Shown in pieces: positions 54,881-63,311 of a DNA stretch of 64,000 nt (position 1 is the stretch's first letter; every line of letters starts with the position of its first letter). The notes under the pieces were generated by a model that was not told the DNA's origin, ran no database searches, and saw only the letters and a program-made list of their open reading frames with translations. A program made the position numbers and the translations under genes. The stretch is from an uncultured bacterium (GTDB lineage: Bacteria; Vulcanimicrobiota; Xenobia; Xenobiales; Xenobiaceae): NCBI GenBank assembly GCA_934644775.1, contig CAKUDB010000008.1, positions 1 to 64,000 of the forward strand, read 5' to 3'.

Positions 54881-56950
54881 CTAAGAAAGAGGATGTTCGA
54901 ACTTAATCTTAGAGAGATTATCTTTTAAGTGATCGTCTTCCTGCTCAGGTTTGGTAGCTTCTTCCACTTTTATGGCAGCCTTTACTTTAGCCTCTTCAAT
55001 TTTTACTTGTTCTAGACCACTAAGAGTCTTGGCAGTATAGAACATACAAGCCAAAGGTGCCAAAGTAAGCTCTAAAGAGAGCTGGTGAGCCCCCAAAGGC
55101 ACCGGCTGGGCGGCCAATTCTTCTTCTACTTTGTAGCCGCTGCCTCCGTACTGGGGATCGTCAGAATTGAGCTCTAACTTCCAATGGCCTTCTACTTCCA
55201 TAGGCAAACCGATCCGGTAATTGACACGCGGCACAGGGGTAAAGTTGCAAACAACCATAACTACACTGCCCCTGCCTAAAGGATAGCGCACGAAAATAGC
55301 TACGCTGTTAAGAGGATCGTCACATTGTAACCAAGTAAAACCGCCCGGACTGTTGTCCAGCTCCCAAAGTTCGGGATGTTCCTTATAGAAATAGTTGAGA
55401 GAACGGCACCACTCTTGCATTTGCTGGTGGGGCTTTTCGTCTAACAAATGCCAGTCTAAAGACTGATTAAAGTTCCACTCATTCCACTGGGCAAATTCAT
55501 TGCCCATAAAGCTAAGCTTCTTACCCGGATAGCCAATCATATAACCATACAAAGTGCGCAAATTGGCATAACTTTGCCACTGGTCGCCGGGCATCTTATT
55601 CAGAAGGGAACGCTTACCGTAAACTACTTCATCATGCGAAAAAGGCAGAATAAAATCTTCGGAATACTGATAAAGCATACCGAAAGTCAACTTATTATAG
55701 CTATAACGGCGGTAGATGGGATCGTCGGACATAAACTTGAGAGTATCGTGCATCCAACCCATATTCCATTTGAAGGTAAAACCTAAGCCGCCCTCGTCGA
55801 CAGGGCCAGTTACGTGAGCCCAAGAAGTAGACTCCTCGGCGCAAGTGAAGCAACCGGGACACTCTTTAATAACGGCGCTATTAAAATCGCGCAAGAAGGA
55901 GACAGCTTCCAAGTTTTCATGGCCGCCATATTTATTGGGAACCCAACCGCCGCTCTGTTTGCCATAATCTAAGTAAAGCATAGAAGCTACTGCGTCTACT
56001 CGGATACCGTCTATATGGTAGCACTCTAACCAAAAGAGACCGGAAGAGATAAGGAAATTGCGGACTTCGTTGCGTCCGTAGTTAAAAATATAAGTCCCCC
56101 ACTGCGGATGACACCCCTGGCGCGGATCTTCATGCTCGTAAAGGCAACTGCCGTCGAAGCGAGCTAAACTAAAAGCATCTTTAGGGAAATGGGCCGGCAC
56201 CCAATCCAAAATGACCCCAATCCCGTTACAGTGCAACTCGTCGATAAGGTGCATGAGCTGCTCGGGAGTGCCGAAACGACTGGTAGGAGCAAAATAACCG
56301 GTAGACTGATACCCCCAGGAACCATCGTAAGGATATTCAGTCAAAGGCATAAACTCTACATGGGTATAGCCCATCTCTTTGAGATAAGGAACCAACTCTT
56401 GAGCAGCTTCTTCGTAAGTAAGGTAATCGGTACCATTTTTGCGACGCCAAGAGGCTAAATTACATTCATAAATATTCATAGCCTGACGGCGAATAGAGCT
56501 TTGGGCTCTCTGGGCCATCCATTCAGCGTCTCTCCACTGATATTTGCCAATATCCCAAATAACGGAAGCTTTTCCCCACTCGCTCCCCGTACGCCTCATC
56601 TCGGTGGCAAAAGCGTAAGGATCTGCCTTTTCAAGGATAATGTCCTGGTGAGGCTTAATGGCATATTTGTAGCAATCGCCTTCTTTTAAACCAGGGATGA
56701 AACCTTGCCAAACACCTGTATCATTATTAAGGATCAAAGGGTTGACGTCGGGAGTCCATTTATTTAGATCACAAATAACAGAAACACGCTCGGCATTAGG
56801 AGCCCAAACCGCAAAATGAACGCCTTTCTGCCCCTCATAAGTGGCCAAATGGGCACCCATACGGCGATAGGCCTTATGATGAGCGGCTTTACACCACAAA
56901 TAACGATCGTAGGACGTCATGACTGGCAATTTTTCATGAACTTTATCCAT
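54881..56950 (-). CDS. glgB: 1,4-alpha-glucan branching enzyme
   Basis: It introduces alpha-1,6 branches into glycogen. The 689-aa protein has a CBM48 N-terminal domain (about 30-140), GH13 barrel with YTHVEFMPLTEYPYDGSWGYQ and GVILDWVPAHF. The nucleophile is in HIDGIRVDAVASM, acid/base Glu in FTCAEEST, and Asp in ILPFSHDEVV. The C-terminal beta domain is followed by a Lys/Glu-rich tail (about 650-689) that is not part of the family fold. AGGAG precedes the ATG. No other glg gene is in the window. Confidence 0.95.
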   Translation of the reverse strand: MDKVHEKLPVMTSYDRYLWCKAAHHKAYRRMGAHLATYEGQKGVHFAVWAPNAERVSVICDLNKWTPDVNPLILNNDTGVWQGFIPGLKEGDCYKYAIKPHQDIILEKADPYAFATEMRRTGSEWGKASVIWDIGKYQWRDAEWMAQRAQSSIRRQAMNIYECNLASWRRKNGTDYLTYEEAAQELVPYLKEMGYTHVEFMPLTEYPYDGSWGYQSTGYFAPTSRFGTPEQLMHLIDELHCNGIGVILDWVPAHFPKDAFSLARFDGSCLYEHEDPRQGCHPQWGTYIFNYGRNEVRNFLISSGLFWLECYHIDGIRVDAVASMLYLDYGKQSGGWVPNKYGGHENLEAVSFLRDFNSAVIKECPGCFTCAEESTSWAHVTGPVDEGGLGFTFKWNMGWMHDTLKFMSDDPIYRRYSYNKLTFGMLYQYSEDFILPFSHDEVVYGKRSLLNKMPGDQWQSYANLRTLYGYMIGYPGKKLSFMGNEFAQWNEWNFNQSLDWHLLDEKPHQQMQEWCRSLNYFYKEHPELWELDNSPGGFTWLQCDDPLNSVAIFVRYPLGRGSVVMVVCNFTPVPRVNYRIGLPMEVEGHWKLELNSDDPQYGGSGYKVEEELAAQPVPLGAHQLSLELTLAPLACMFYTAKTLSGLEQVKIEEAKVKAAIKVEEATKPEQEDDHLKDNLSKIKFEHPLS

Positions 56951-57376
56951 ACTTCACAACTCCTAATAAAAACAAATCCTGTAAGAAAAAGCGCTAAAAA
57001 TTACCCCATATATAAGGTAATTCGAGACGCCTTAAGAGTTACCATCATCACCAATAATAAACCACATAGAGACGGCACCTCTGTGTATCATACGACAAAT
57101 AGGCTCTAAGGAATAGGTGAAAAGGAGCCCAAAATAGCTAAAGAGATAAAAATATTTGTTCCAAACGGTGTATTCTACATCAATAAAGTACCAACATAGG
57201 CATATAGCCAATTCACCCCTAAATTATATGTCATATACAACATTTTTACAGCCGACAGCCCTAAGAAAAGAGATGGCCCTTTTTTGTTACTTTTGGGAAG
57301 AATAACAAATCGGGGCCATTACTCATATTGCTCAATATAGAGAGCCATATGGCTACTAAATTGAGCCTATATATTT
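56951..57376. other. Intergenic region with two hairpins
   Basis: The 426-nt gap between hsdS-like and glgB genes (both minus) has no convincing gene. A nested hairpin spans 57273-57319 (outer ATGGCCC/GGGGCCAT, inner TTGTTA/TAACAA). A second spans 57330-57366 (GCTCAAT/ATTGAGC, with AGCCATATGGCT inside). They lie just downstream of the HsdS stop and probably end that transcript. The glgB promoter should be in 56960-57250. Confidence 0.6.
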
Positions 57377-58489
57377 TTATTCGTAGCTCATAGCACTTTC
57401 AAAGTAACGCTGGTTGAGGCTGTGGCAAATTTGCGAAGTTTCGGTTATGCGCTGGGCAGTCTTCTCACATTGCTCATCTATGGTACCCAAAAAGCCCTTA
57501 TATTCAAGCTGGAGCTCCATAGGAGGAATGGGAATAGGCAATTCGTTCAAGGAAGACTTGGGAAGTTTGGGCATAACGCCACCGCGCAAGCTAGAAGTAA
57601 TATCTAAGCTATTGATAACCATTTCCAAATATTCGGGAATAACGCCAGCATCAGGATTGATACGTAAAACGTGAACCAGATCGCTAGCCCAAATTTTGCC
57701 ATGCACAGCTTTGGCAATAGGAGCATCGCCAGAAGTAAGTATCGAACCGACCTTAGCCACTAAGAGCAAATCTTCATCGAAAAGGTACTCGTCGACGCTG
57801 TCGACAATGTCAATAGAATCGTAATAAGGATATTCGCCGGGCACTCTATCTTTAGCTAAAAGCGAACGAGACTTCAAACGCTCAGTTAAAGCCCCCAAAG
57901 GCTTAACTTCCCAAGCGCGATCGTTGACGTCGACCTGACCGAAGAGTTCGGTAAAGCGGGCAGCCACCAAATCTTCCGACTTATCCAGCTGTTCAAATTG
58001 CAAATTCATTAAGTCGTAAGCATTGCGCAATACATCGGCTATAAGCTCTTGCTCTTTCAAACTGGGCAGAGGAATGACCGTCTCTTGTAAATCGTCGATA
58101 GAAACGTCATCTTCAAGTAAGCCAGCATTTTCATCATCTTCAAGTTTACTGAAGATATAAGAGAGAGCGTAAGCCATGTATAAAGGATTTAATTGCTCGG
58201 TATCAGGGCATAAACGGCAGAAATGGTGGCTAAAGAGAGCATCTTCACCGTTCCAAGGCTCGATGGATAAACGATCCGTAAGCGATACTAAATATTCACC
58301 GTCGTGGACTAGCTGTTCTTTGGAGTAATCACCGGTATAATAGGTAGAAGCCTGCCCTTTTTCAATATCACTGTGAAGAATGACAGGAACTCCCTCAGTT
58401 CCATCTTCGTTAAGTAGACTGCGATCGATATTTACTCCGCCTTGAAAAGCGCAAACATCACCTAAGCGGGTCATTTTATACTCTGACAT
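57377..58489 (-). CDS. hsdS: Orphan type I restriction specificity subunit (HsdS)
   Basis: The 370-aa protein has two target-recognition domains (about 5-135 and 195-325), each beginning with a short R-L-GD or KPLGAL motif. Each is followed by a conserved helix (LPSLKEQELIADVLRNA and PIPPMELQLEYKGFLG), the alternating S-subunit layout. In type I systems it dictates the DNA site read by HsdM/HsdR. No hsdM or hsdR is nearby: the neighbours are an aquaporin and glgB. AAAGGGG lies before the ATG. It may serve a methylase encoded elsewhere. Confidence 0.88.
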   Translation of the reverse strand: MSEYKMTRLGDVCAFQGGVNIDRSLLNEDGTEGVPVILHSDIEKGQASTYYTGDYSKEQLVHDGEYLVSLTDRLSIEPWNGEDALFSHHFCRLCPDTEQLNPLYMAYALSYIFSKLEDDENAGLLEDDVSIDDLQETVIPLPSLKEQELIADVLRNAYDLMNLQFEQLDKSEDLVAARFTELFGQVDVNDRAWEVKPLGALTERLKSRSLLAKDRVPGEYPYYDSIDIVDSVDEYLFDEDLLLVAKVGSILTSGDAPIAKAVHGKIWASDLVHVLRINPDAGVIPEYLEMVINSLDITSSLRGGVMPKLPKSSLNELPIPIPPMELQLEYKGFLGTIDEQCEKTAQRITETSQICHSLNQRYFESAMSYE

Positions 58490-58627
58490 ATCGAACCCCT
58501 TTCAAGATATCTTATGGCACAACTATTCATTGAACTTCGGTTCCTTCTGTAAAGATTCAAGATTCTCCCCCTGCCTATTTTCTTTTACCAATCTGACCTT
58601 AATAGACCCACAGACTCTCAAATCTGC

Positions 58628-59341
58628 TTATTTTTCTTCAGCAACGATTACTTCTTCGTTACTTAAAGCCATATTATAAAAAGCCGCTAAGACTCCGCCA
58701 ATTAGGGGGGCGATAATAAAAACCCAAACTTGAGCTAAAGCTTGGCCTCCTTTAATACAGGCCGGAGCTAAACTGCGAGCCGGATTGACCGAAGTGCCGG
58801 TTAAAGGTAAGCCGACGATATGGACGACTATTAAACATAAACCTATAACTAAACCAGCCACATTGGCATACTCAGGTTTGGCAGTAACAAATAGTACAGT
58901 AGAAACGAAACAGAATGTAAGTACAACTTCAGTTAAGAAGGCTATAGTAGCGCTAATTTTGGCGTTGCTGGCATCTTCAAAGCCGTTACAACCAAAGCCT
59001 CCGTTGGCCACCCCCAAAACCTCATGGCTACCTATAATAGCATACAAGAGGAAAGCTCCCACAAAAGCGCCCATAACTTGAGCAACCATATAAGCGATAA
59101 AATCTTTAGTTTCCATGCGCCCCTGAATAATCATGGCCAAGGAAACTGCTGGATTGAGATGGCAACCTGAAACCGGGCCAATCGAATAAACCATGGCCAT
59201 AAGTACCAAGCCAAAAGCCACAGCCACCCCCAAATAACCGCAACCCACACTGGAGGTAGGGACTTTGTGTAAAATGGCGGCACCGCAGCCAAAAAAGACC
59301 AACATAGCCGTACCCATAAATTCAGCTAGATATTTTTTCAT
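58628..59341 (-). CDS. aqpZ: Aquaporin (AqpZ-type MIP channel)
   Basis: The 237-aa protein has six membrane helices and both NPA boxes: HLNPAVSLAM and SVNPARSLAPA. The narrow-filter region HIVGLPLTGTSVNPARS retains the His and Arg seen in water-selective AqpZ rather than the glycerol channel GlpF. GGAGAGG precedes the ATG. It is 20 nt downstream of the 906-aa Ala-rich gene on the same strand, so the two may be co-transcribed. Confidence 0.93.
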   Translation of the reverse strand: MKKYLAEFMGTAMLVFFGCGAAILHKVPTSSVGCGYLGVAVAFGLVLMAMVYSIGPVSGCHLNPAVSLAMIIQGRMETKDFIAYMVAQVMGAFVGAFLLYAIIGSHEVLGVANGGFGCNGFEDASNAKISATIAFLTEVVLTFCFVSTVLFVTAKPEYANVAGLVIGLCLIVVHIVGLPLTGTSVNPARSLAPACIKGGQALAQVWVFIIAPLIGGVLAAFYNMALSNEEVIVAEEK

Positions 59342-59361
59342 AGAGCAACCTCTCCGTCTGT

Positions 59362-62082
59362 CTAAATATAGTTATCGTTTTGCAAATAAGAAGTCCACAA
59401 TAATTGCAAAGATTTGCGCAAAAATTCGTCTTTGGCTTGTAAATCAGCATATAAGGCACAGAAGCCCTCTTGGGCCAAAATATTGTAGTCGGAGCGCATA
59501 CCGGCAAATAAACGGGCCAAGCCGTAAGAAGCCTCAGTTATGCCGACAGACTTAGCAGCAAATCTGTTGGCATCTCCGTCTAATATTGACGTAAAGGGAC
59601 GCCTAGCAAACAAAAATTCTTTTAAAAGCAAGAAAGGTTCATAATTGGTAATTCGATACAAACGGGTAATCGTTTCTGGTATCTTTCGGTAAAGATTGGG
59701 AGTATCGGCATCGTAATTGCTAACAACTTTAAGCCAAGGCTCAGCAGCTTCTGTGCCACTTTCGACACACATTTTTACTACCGTTTCAAGCAATTTGCAC
59801 ATCATGGTATCGTTTAAGGATAAGCGAGAATACCAAAGTTGCGTATGATTATGGTAAAGTTGGAAACATTTACGCAAGATAATAAATTGTTGTTCAGCTG
59901 GCGTAAGCTGAGCCATCTTGGCATGTAAGATAAAGATCTTACCTTTTTCAAAATTAAAAGCCTTAATAAAAAATTGCTCTTGTCCGTTGTAATAGCGCAA
60001 ATCAACATCGGCAAATTTAAAAATACGCGCATTTAAGCGTCCGAAAAGTTCGGCAGGCTTAAAATTGAAAGGAATAAGTTCAGCTCCTTCAATTATACTA
60101 TTGAAGCGTTCAGGCCAAGCGGCAGGCTCAATGGCAGCCTCAGGAAAAAGCTTGTTAAGGATAAAGTCGACCACCTTGCCAGCACTATCCTGGCTATGGT
60201 AGCGCTCCATATCGACTGGAGAAATTTGTACAGGTCCCAAAGGTACTAAACTTTCGATCTTATCTTCTACAGCTTTGGCTTTATCTTTACTCTCAAGATA
60301 GAGCGCCTCAATCATGTCCAAAACTGGTTTATATTTTTTGTTGACAGGATTCTTGGCTTGCTCAAAAAGTTCGTCAAAAAGTTCGGGACAAGTAGTTATC
60401 TCTCGCAATGATTCGACGGTATTATCAATACTAGCGGAAGTCACCCCCACTTTTAATAAGTAATAATGCAAAGCAGCATCATCGGGAGACTTTACCGATA
60501 TAGAGGCGGCTAAACGAAGAAACTTGCGAGCGGTAATCGGATATTGGGCGCAAACTAAAGCCAAAATAAAGAGCACCTTTTTGAGCTTAAGCTCAGAATT
60601 GTCGGCAGCCATTTTATTGACGATAGCCTGAACCATATCTTTAGCATAGTTTTCCCAGTAGTTGGTACGGAAACTGTCATAAAGCAAAGGTAAGCCAGCC
60701 TTATAGGCGTCTTCCCAGCGAGCCATATTGATGTAATTATGTAAAATAGCCAAATTGGGTTGTAAAATATAGCTATCTTGTTTAAGCAATCGGGCCAACT
60801 TAGCTAAAGCTAAATCGTATTCGCCATTTTCTGAAAGCTCGAGGCTGGCTTTCACCTCGTCGAGCACTTGTTGGTCATCGCTGATAGTAAAATGGATATC
60901 TTCACCTAATTGGTGAAGCAACTCCAAAGGCGAGAGCTTTTCTGCTCCTTCTGTTTGCTCGACAATATCGCTTATCGCATCTAATTTATCAGCTAAAGCC
61001 GCCTCAAGAGTTAGTTCCAAACGATCTTTAAGCCTGCCGTCAGCAAACATGGGCAACTTGAGTTTACTATTATTGACAATAGGCTCTTCCTCAAGTTTAT
61101 CGGCAGCGGGCTCGGTAGCCACTTGGGCAGCAGCTTCGGCGGCAGACTCGGTAGCAGCAGGTTCTATACTGGCGGAAATTTCCTCAGTGGCAGGCGCTAT
61201 TAAATTCGGCTCGGCCGCAGCCGGGTCAGGCTTATCGGAATTATCCTCAGAGCTAGAGGCAGAGTCAGATGAAGGCAACGCTTCAACCGCCACCGTAGCT
61301 TTGGCACCAGTCTTTTTCAAGCGTCGCCCGCCGCCAGTTCCTTTTAATCCTTTAGGGCCACGCCCGGCAGAGATAGAAACTTTCACGAGCTCTCGCAAAG
61401 CCGCTTTGGGATCGGCATGTTTAAGCGGCCTTTTAGGTTGGGAGGCAGGCCCGGAGGTAGGCTGGGCAGCAGCTTCAGCGGTAGGCTCGGCGGCGGCTTC
61501 GGCAGCAGGCTCGGCAGCAGCTTCGGCGGTAGGCTGGGCAGCAGCTTCAGCGGTAGGCTCGGCGGCGGCTTCGGTGGCGGACTCGGCAGCGGCTTCGGTG
61601 GCGGACTCGGCAGCGGACTCGGCAGCGGCTTTGGCGGCAGGCTCGGCGGCGACTTCGGCGGCGGCTTCGGTGGCGGGCTGGGCAGCGGCTTCGGTGGCGG
61701 GCTGGGCAGCGGCTTCGGTGGCGAGCTCAACAATGCCGAGCAACTTGGTAAGCTGGCCGTAATATTGGGCGTATAACTGGGGAGCACATTCTTTCAAGCT
61801 GCCGATAGCGGCCACACAGAGACGCTCTATTTTACTCGAGCGCTGCTCTAACTCGGCAAGTTGGCCTTTAAGCTCTTTGAGCGTTGCATTAGTAGTTAGA
61901 GCCCGCTTACGCCAATCGGCGCATTCAGACTTGAGCACACTATTTGCGCCGCGAGCCGCTTCCAATTCTTCTCGGCTGCCATTATCTACGCTTAAATTCT
62001 GTAAAAAAAGATCGGTAGCTTCGACAATACCTTCAAAATGTTCGCGCAAACTAGCGACTAAAATCTGACGTTCATCTGCCAT
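59362..62082 (-). CDS. Large Ala/Glu-repeat protein with helical C-terminal region, unknown
   Basis: The protein has 906 aa. An N-terminal coiled coil (about 35-118) is followed by about eleven 8-residue repeats of consensus xxEAAA[EQ]P (121-210). A basic Gly/Lys/Arg patch (about 218-265) and an acidic Ser/Asp/Ala stretch (270-340) come next. A long, helical, TPR-like region (about 370-900) contains YDLALAKLARLLKQ and IARLFAGMRSDYN-like helices. No signal peptide is seen. It could be a cytoplasmic scaffold. GGAG precedes the ATG. Confidence 0.8.
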   Translation of the reverse strand: MADERQILVASLREHFEGIVEATDLFLQNLSVDNGSREELEAARGANSVLKSECADWRKRALTTNATLKELKGQLAELEQRSSKIERLCVAAIGSLKECAPQLYAQYYGQLTKLLGIVELATEAAAQPATEAAAQPATEAAAEVAAEPAAKAAAESAAESATEAAAESATEAAAEPTAEAAAQPTAEAAAEPAAEAAAEPTAEAAAQPTSGPASQPKRPLKHADPKAALRELVKVSISAGRGPKGLKGTGGGRRLKKTGAKATVAVEALPSSDSASSSEDNSDKPDPAAAEPNLIAPATEEISASIEPAATESAAEAAAQVATEPAADKLEEEPIVNNSKLKLPMFADGRLKDRLELTLEAALADKLDAISDIVEQTEGAEKLSPLELLHQLGEDIHFTISDDQQVLDEVKASLELSENGEYDLALAKLARLLKQDSYILQPNLAILHNYINMARWEDAYKAGLPLLYDSFRTNYWENYAKDMVQAIVNKMAADNSELKLKKVLFILALVCAQYPITARKFLRLAASISVKSPDDAALHYYLLKVGVTSASIDNTVESLREITTCPELFDELFEQAKNPVNKKYKPVLDMIEALYLESKDKAKAVEDKIESLVPLGPVQISPVDMERYHSQDSAGKVVDFILNKLFPEAAIEPAAWPERFNSIIEGAELIPFNFKPAELFGRLNARIFKFADVDLRYYNGQEQFFIKAFNFEKGKIFILHAKMAQLTPAEQQFIILRKCFQLYHNHTQLWYSRLSLNDTMMCKLLETVVKMCVESGTEAAEPWLKVVSNYDADTPNLYRKIPETITRLYRITNYEPFLLLKEFLFARRPFTSILDGDANRFAAKSVGITEASYGLARLFAGMRSDYNILAQEGFCALYADLQAKDEFLRKSLQLLWTSYLQNDNYI
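61453..61722 (-). repeat. Tandem 24-bp coding repeat (Ala/Glu/Pro octapeptides)
   Basis: It encodes residues 121-210 of the Ala-rich protein. About eleven units have a 24-bp period, with Pro/Gln/Glu/Ser variation at positions 7 and 8. The array is GC-rich and low-complexity. Confidence 0.85.
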
Positions 62083-62318
62083 ATCAGCAACTCCAAACGA
62101 TTTTTTTATTAGGCTTTACCGCCCCAAAGACAGGGTGACAGAATTGGCTAAAATAACTGTTTTTACCTGCTTCTAAAGGCCAATGCGCTTTGTGATTAGG
62201 AAGTAATTGGCGGCAATTATACCTTAAAAACCAACACTAGAATTTGTCTGCCTTATCGTTATGTGCTATCATTGGCGGCAACACCAAACTAGGAGCCTTT
62301 CCCCGGGCAACAGAACAT

Positions 62319-62903
62319 ATGAATGACGCTTTAGCATTTTTATGCGAATTTTTAAGGAAACCGACTCAAGTAGGGGCTATTTATCCTAGCTCGCAGGAAC
62401 TGGCCAGAGAGATTGTCACTCAAGCCAACGTAGAACAAGCCAAAGTGATCGTTGAGTTTGGAGCCGGCACAGGCGTATTTACCAGAGAAATTATAAAACG
62501 CAAACCCGCAGAAGCCTTTTTTTTCTCTATCGAACAAAATAAATCACTCGTAGAAGTGCTTAAACGCGAATTACCTGGAACTGATATATGTTGTGATTCG
62601 GCAGCAGAGCTTCCCCGCCTTTTGCAAGAGCGCCACCTCCAAAGTGTCGACGCCATAGTGAGCGGACTCCCTTGGGCGGCTTTTGACGAGCAATTGCAAG
62701 ATTTACTATTGGCTCCAATTCTGCGATACTTGCAACCCGGAGGCAAATTTGTTACTTTTGCCTATCTCCAAGGCTTACTGCTGCCAGCAGGCCACAGATT
62801 TGCCAAAAAAATCCGCTCAAAATTTGCTAGAGTAGAAAAATCGCGTATAGTTTGGGGTAATTTACCTCCAGCTTTTGTCTATATTTGCACTAAAGAAAAG
62901 TAG
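62319..62903 (+). CDS. SAM-dependent methyltransferase, phospholipid N-methyltransferase-like
   Basis: With the start at ATG 62319 the protein has 194 aa; the longer frame begins at TTG 62244 with no ribosome site. SAM motif I is VEFGAGTGVFTREI. The motif VSGLPWAAFDEQLQ occupies the substrate-binding position as in PmtA-type enzymes, which methylate phosphatidylethanolamine, and in KsgA relatives (where it reads NLPY). The N-terminal FLCEFLRKPTQVGAIYPSS matches the PmtA group. The substrate is unproven. A bidirectional terminator follows. Confidence 0.8.
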   Translation: MNDALAFLCEFLRKPTQVGAIYPSSQELAREIVTQANVEQAKVIVEFGAGTGVFTREIIKRKPAEAFFFSIEQNKSLVEVLKRELPGTDICCDSAAELPRLLQERHLQSVDAIVSGLPWAAFDEQLQDLLLAPILRYLQPGGKFVTFAYLQGLLLPAGHRFAKKIRSKFARVEKSRIVWGNLPPAFVYICTKEK

Positions 62904-62935
62904 CTATAAATTTGCGACCAATATACCATACATAA

Positions 62936-62989
62936 GAAAAAGCCCTCGCAGTGTCAGTCGAGGCACAAAACACCACCAGAGCTTTTTTC
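62936..62989. terminator. Bidirectional terminator between methyltransferase and candidate RNA gene
   Basis: AAAAAGCCCTCGCAGTGT on the left pairs with ACACCACCAGAGCTTTTTT on the right, with internal mismatches. T-runs follow on both strands. It lies at the 3' end of the candidate minus-strand RNA. Confidence 0.75.
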
Positions 62990-63118
62990 GTTATAGTTGC
63001 GCAGAGGTCGCGGGGTCGACACATTCGCCCGCGTGTCGATGGGTAGCCGCCAGAGGTTTCACTCCCTGAACAAACTACCAAGTTGGCATTGTTTGTTCGC
63101 CCGTGCGCTCCTCTGCCC
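62937..63118 (-). ncRNA. Candidate structured non-coding RNA (about 180 nt)
   Basis: The stretch shows no gene. On the minus strand it has a TATACT -10 (63123-63128), a GGGCAGAGG 5' end, a closing stem (63001-63007 with 63110-63116) and two 8-bp hairpins (63015-63022 with 63033-63040; 63068-63075 with 63091-63098). An intrinsic terminator lies near 62937-62989. An internal CAGAGG (63051-63056) offers an alternative partner for the 5' end. The length and architecture recall 6S-type RNAs, but no family signature is certain; SRP RNA (GGAAG...AGCAG), tmRNA and RNase P hallmarks are absent. Confidence 0.55.
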
Positions 63119-63122
63119 TAAC

Positions 63123-63128
63123 AGTATA
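63123..63128 (-). promoter_or_regulatory. -10 element of candidate RNA
   Basis: TATACT on the minus strand precedes the predicted RNA start (63116-63118) by 4 to 6 nt. No strong -35 element was seen. A GCCTAAA/TTTAGGC hairpin lies at 63138-63162. Confidence 0.4.
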
Positions 63129-63311
63129 ACAAAATAACGCCTAAAGTGCTATAGTTTTAGGCTCTTACCAAGCTATTCAAATAAAAAAATAGTAACGGCA
63201 GCAGACATAAATATGAGGGAACAGGAAAGGAACAGGCTTTTAACGTAGTCACCCGAGATTGTGGTATCTAATTTTAGATTTGGCAAGTTCAATCTTATGG
63301 AGGCCAATTTC

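Noticed and set aside
61049..61787. Gly-rich, Ala/Ser-rich and Pro-rich frames over the repeat array
   Set aside because: They are other-frame readings of the 24-bp tandem repeat inside the 906-aa gene.
62937..63118. tmRNA, SRP RNA or RNase P RNA
   Set aside because: No CCA/tRNA-like end, no GGAAG...AGCAG SRP loop, and too short for RNase P.
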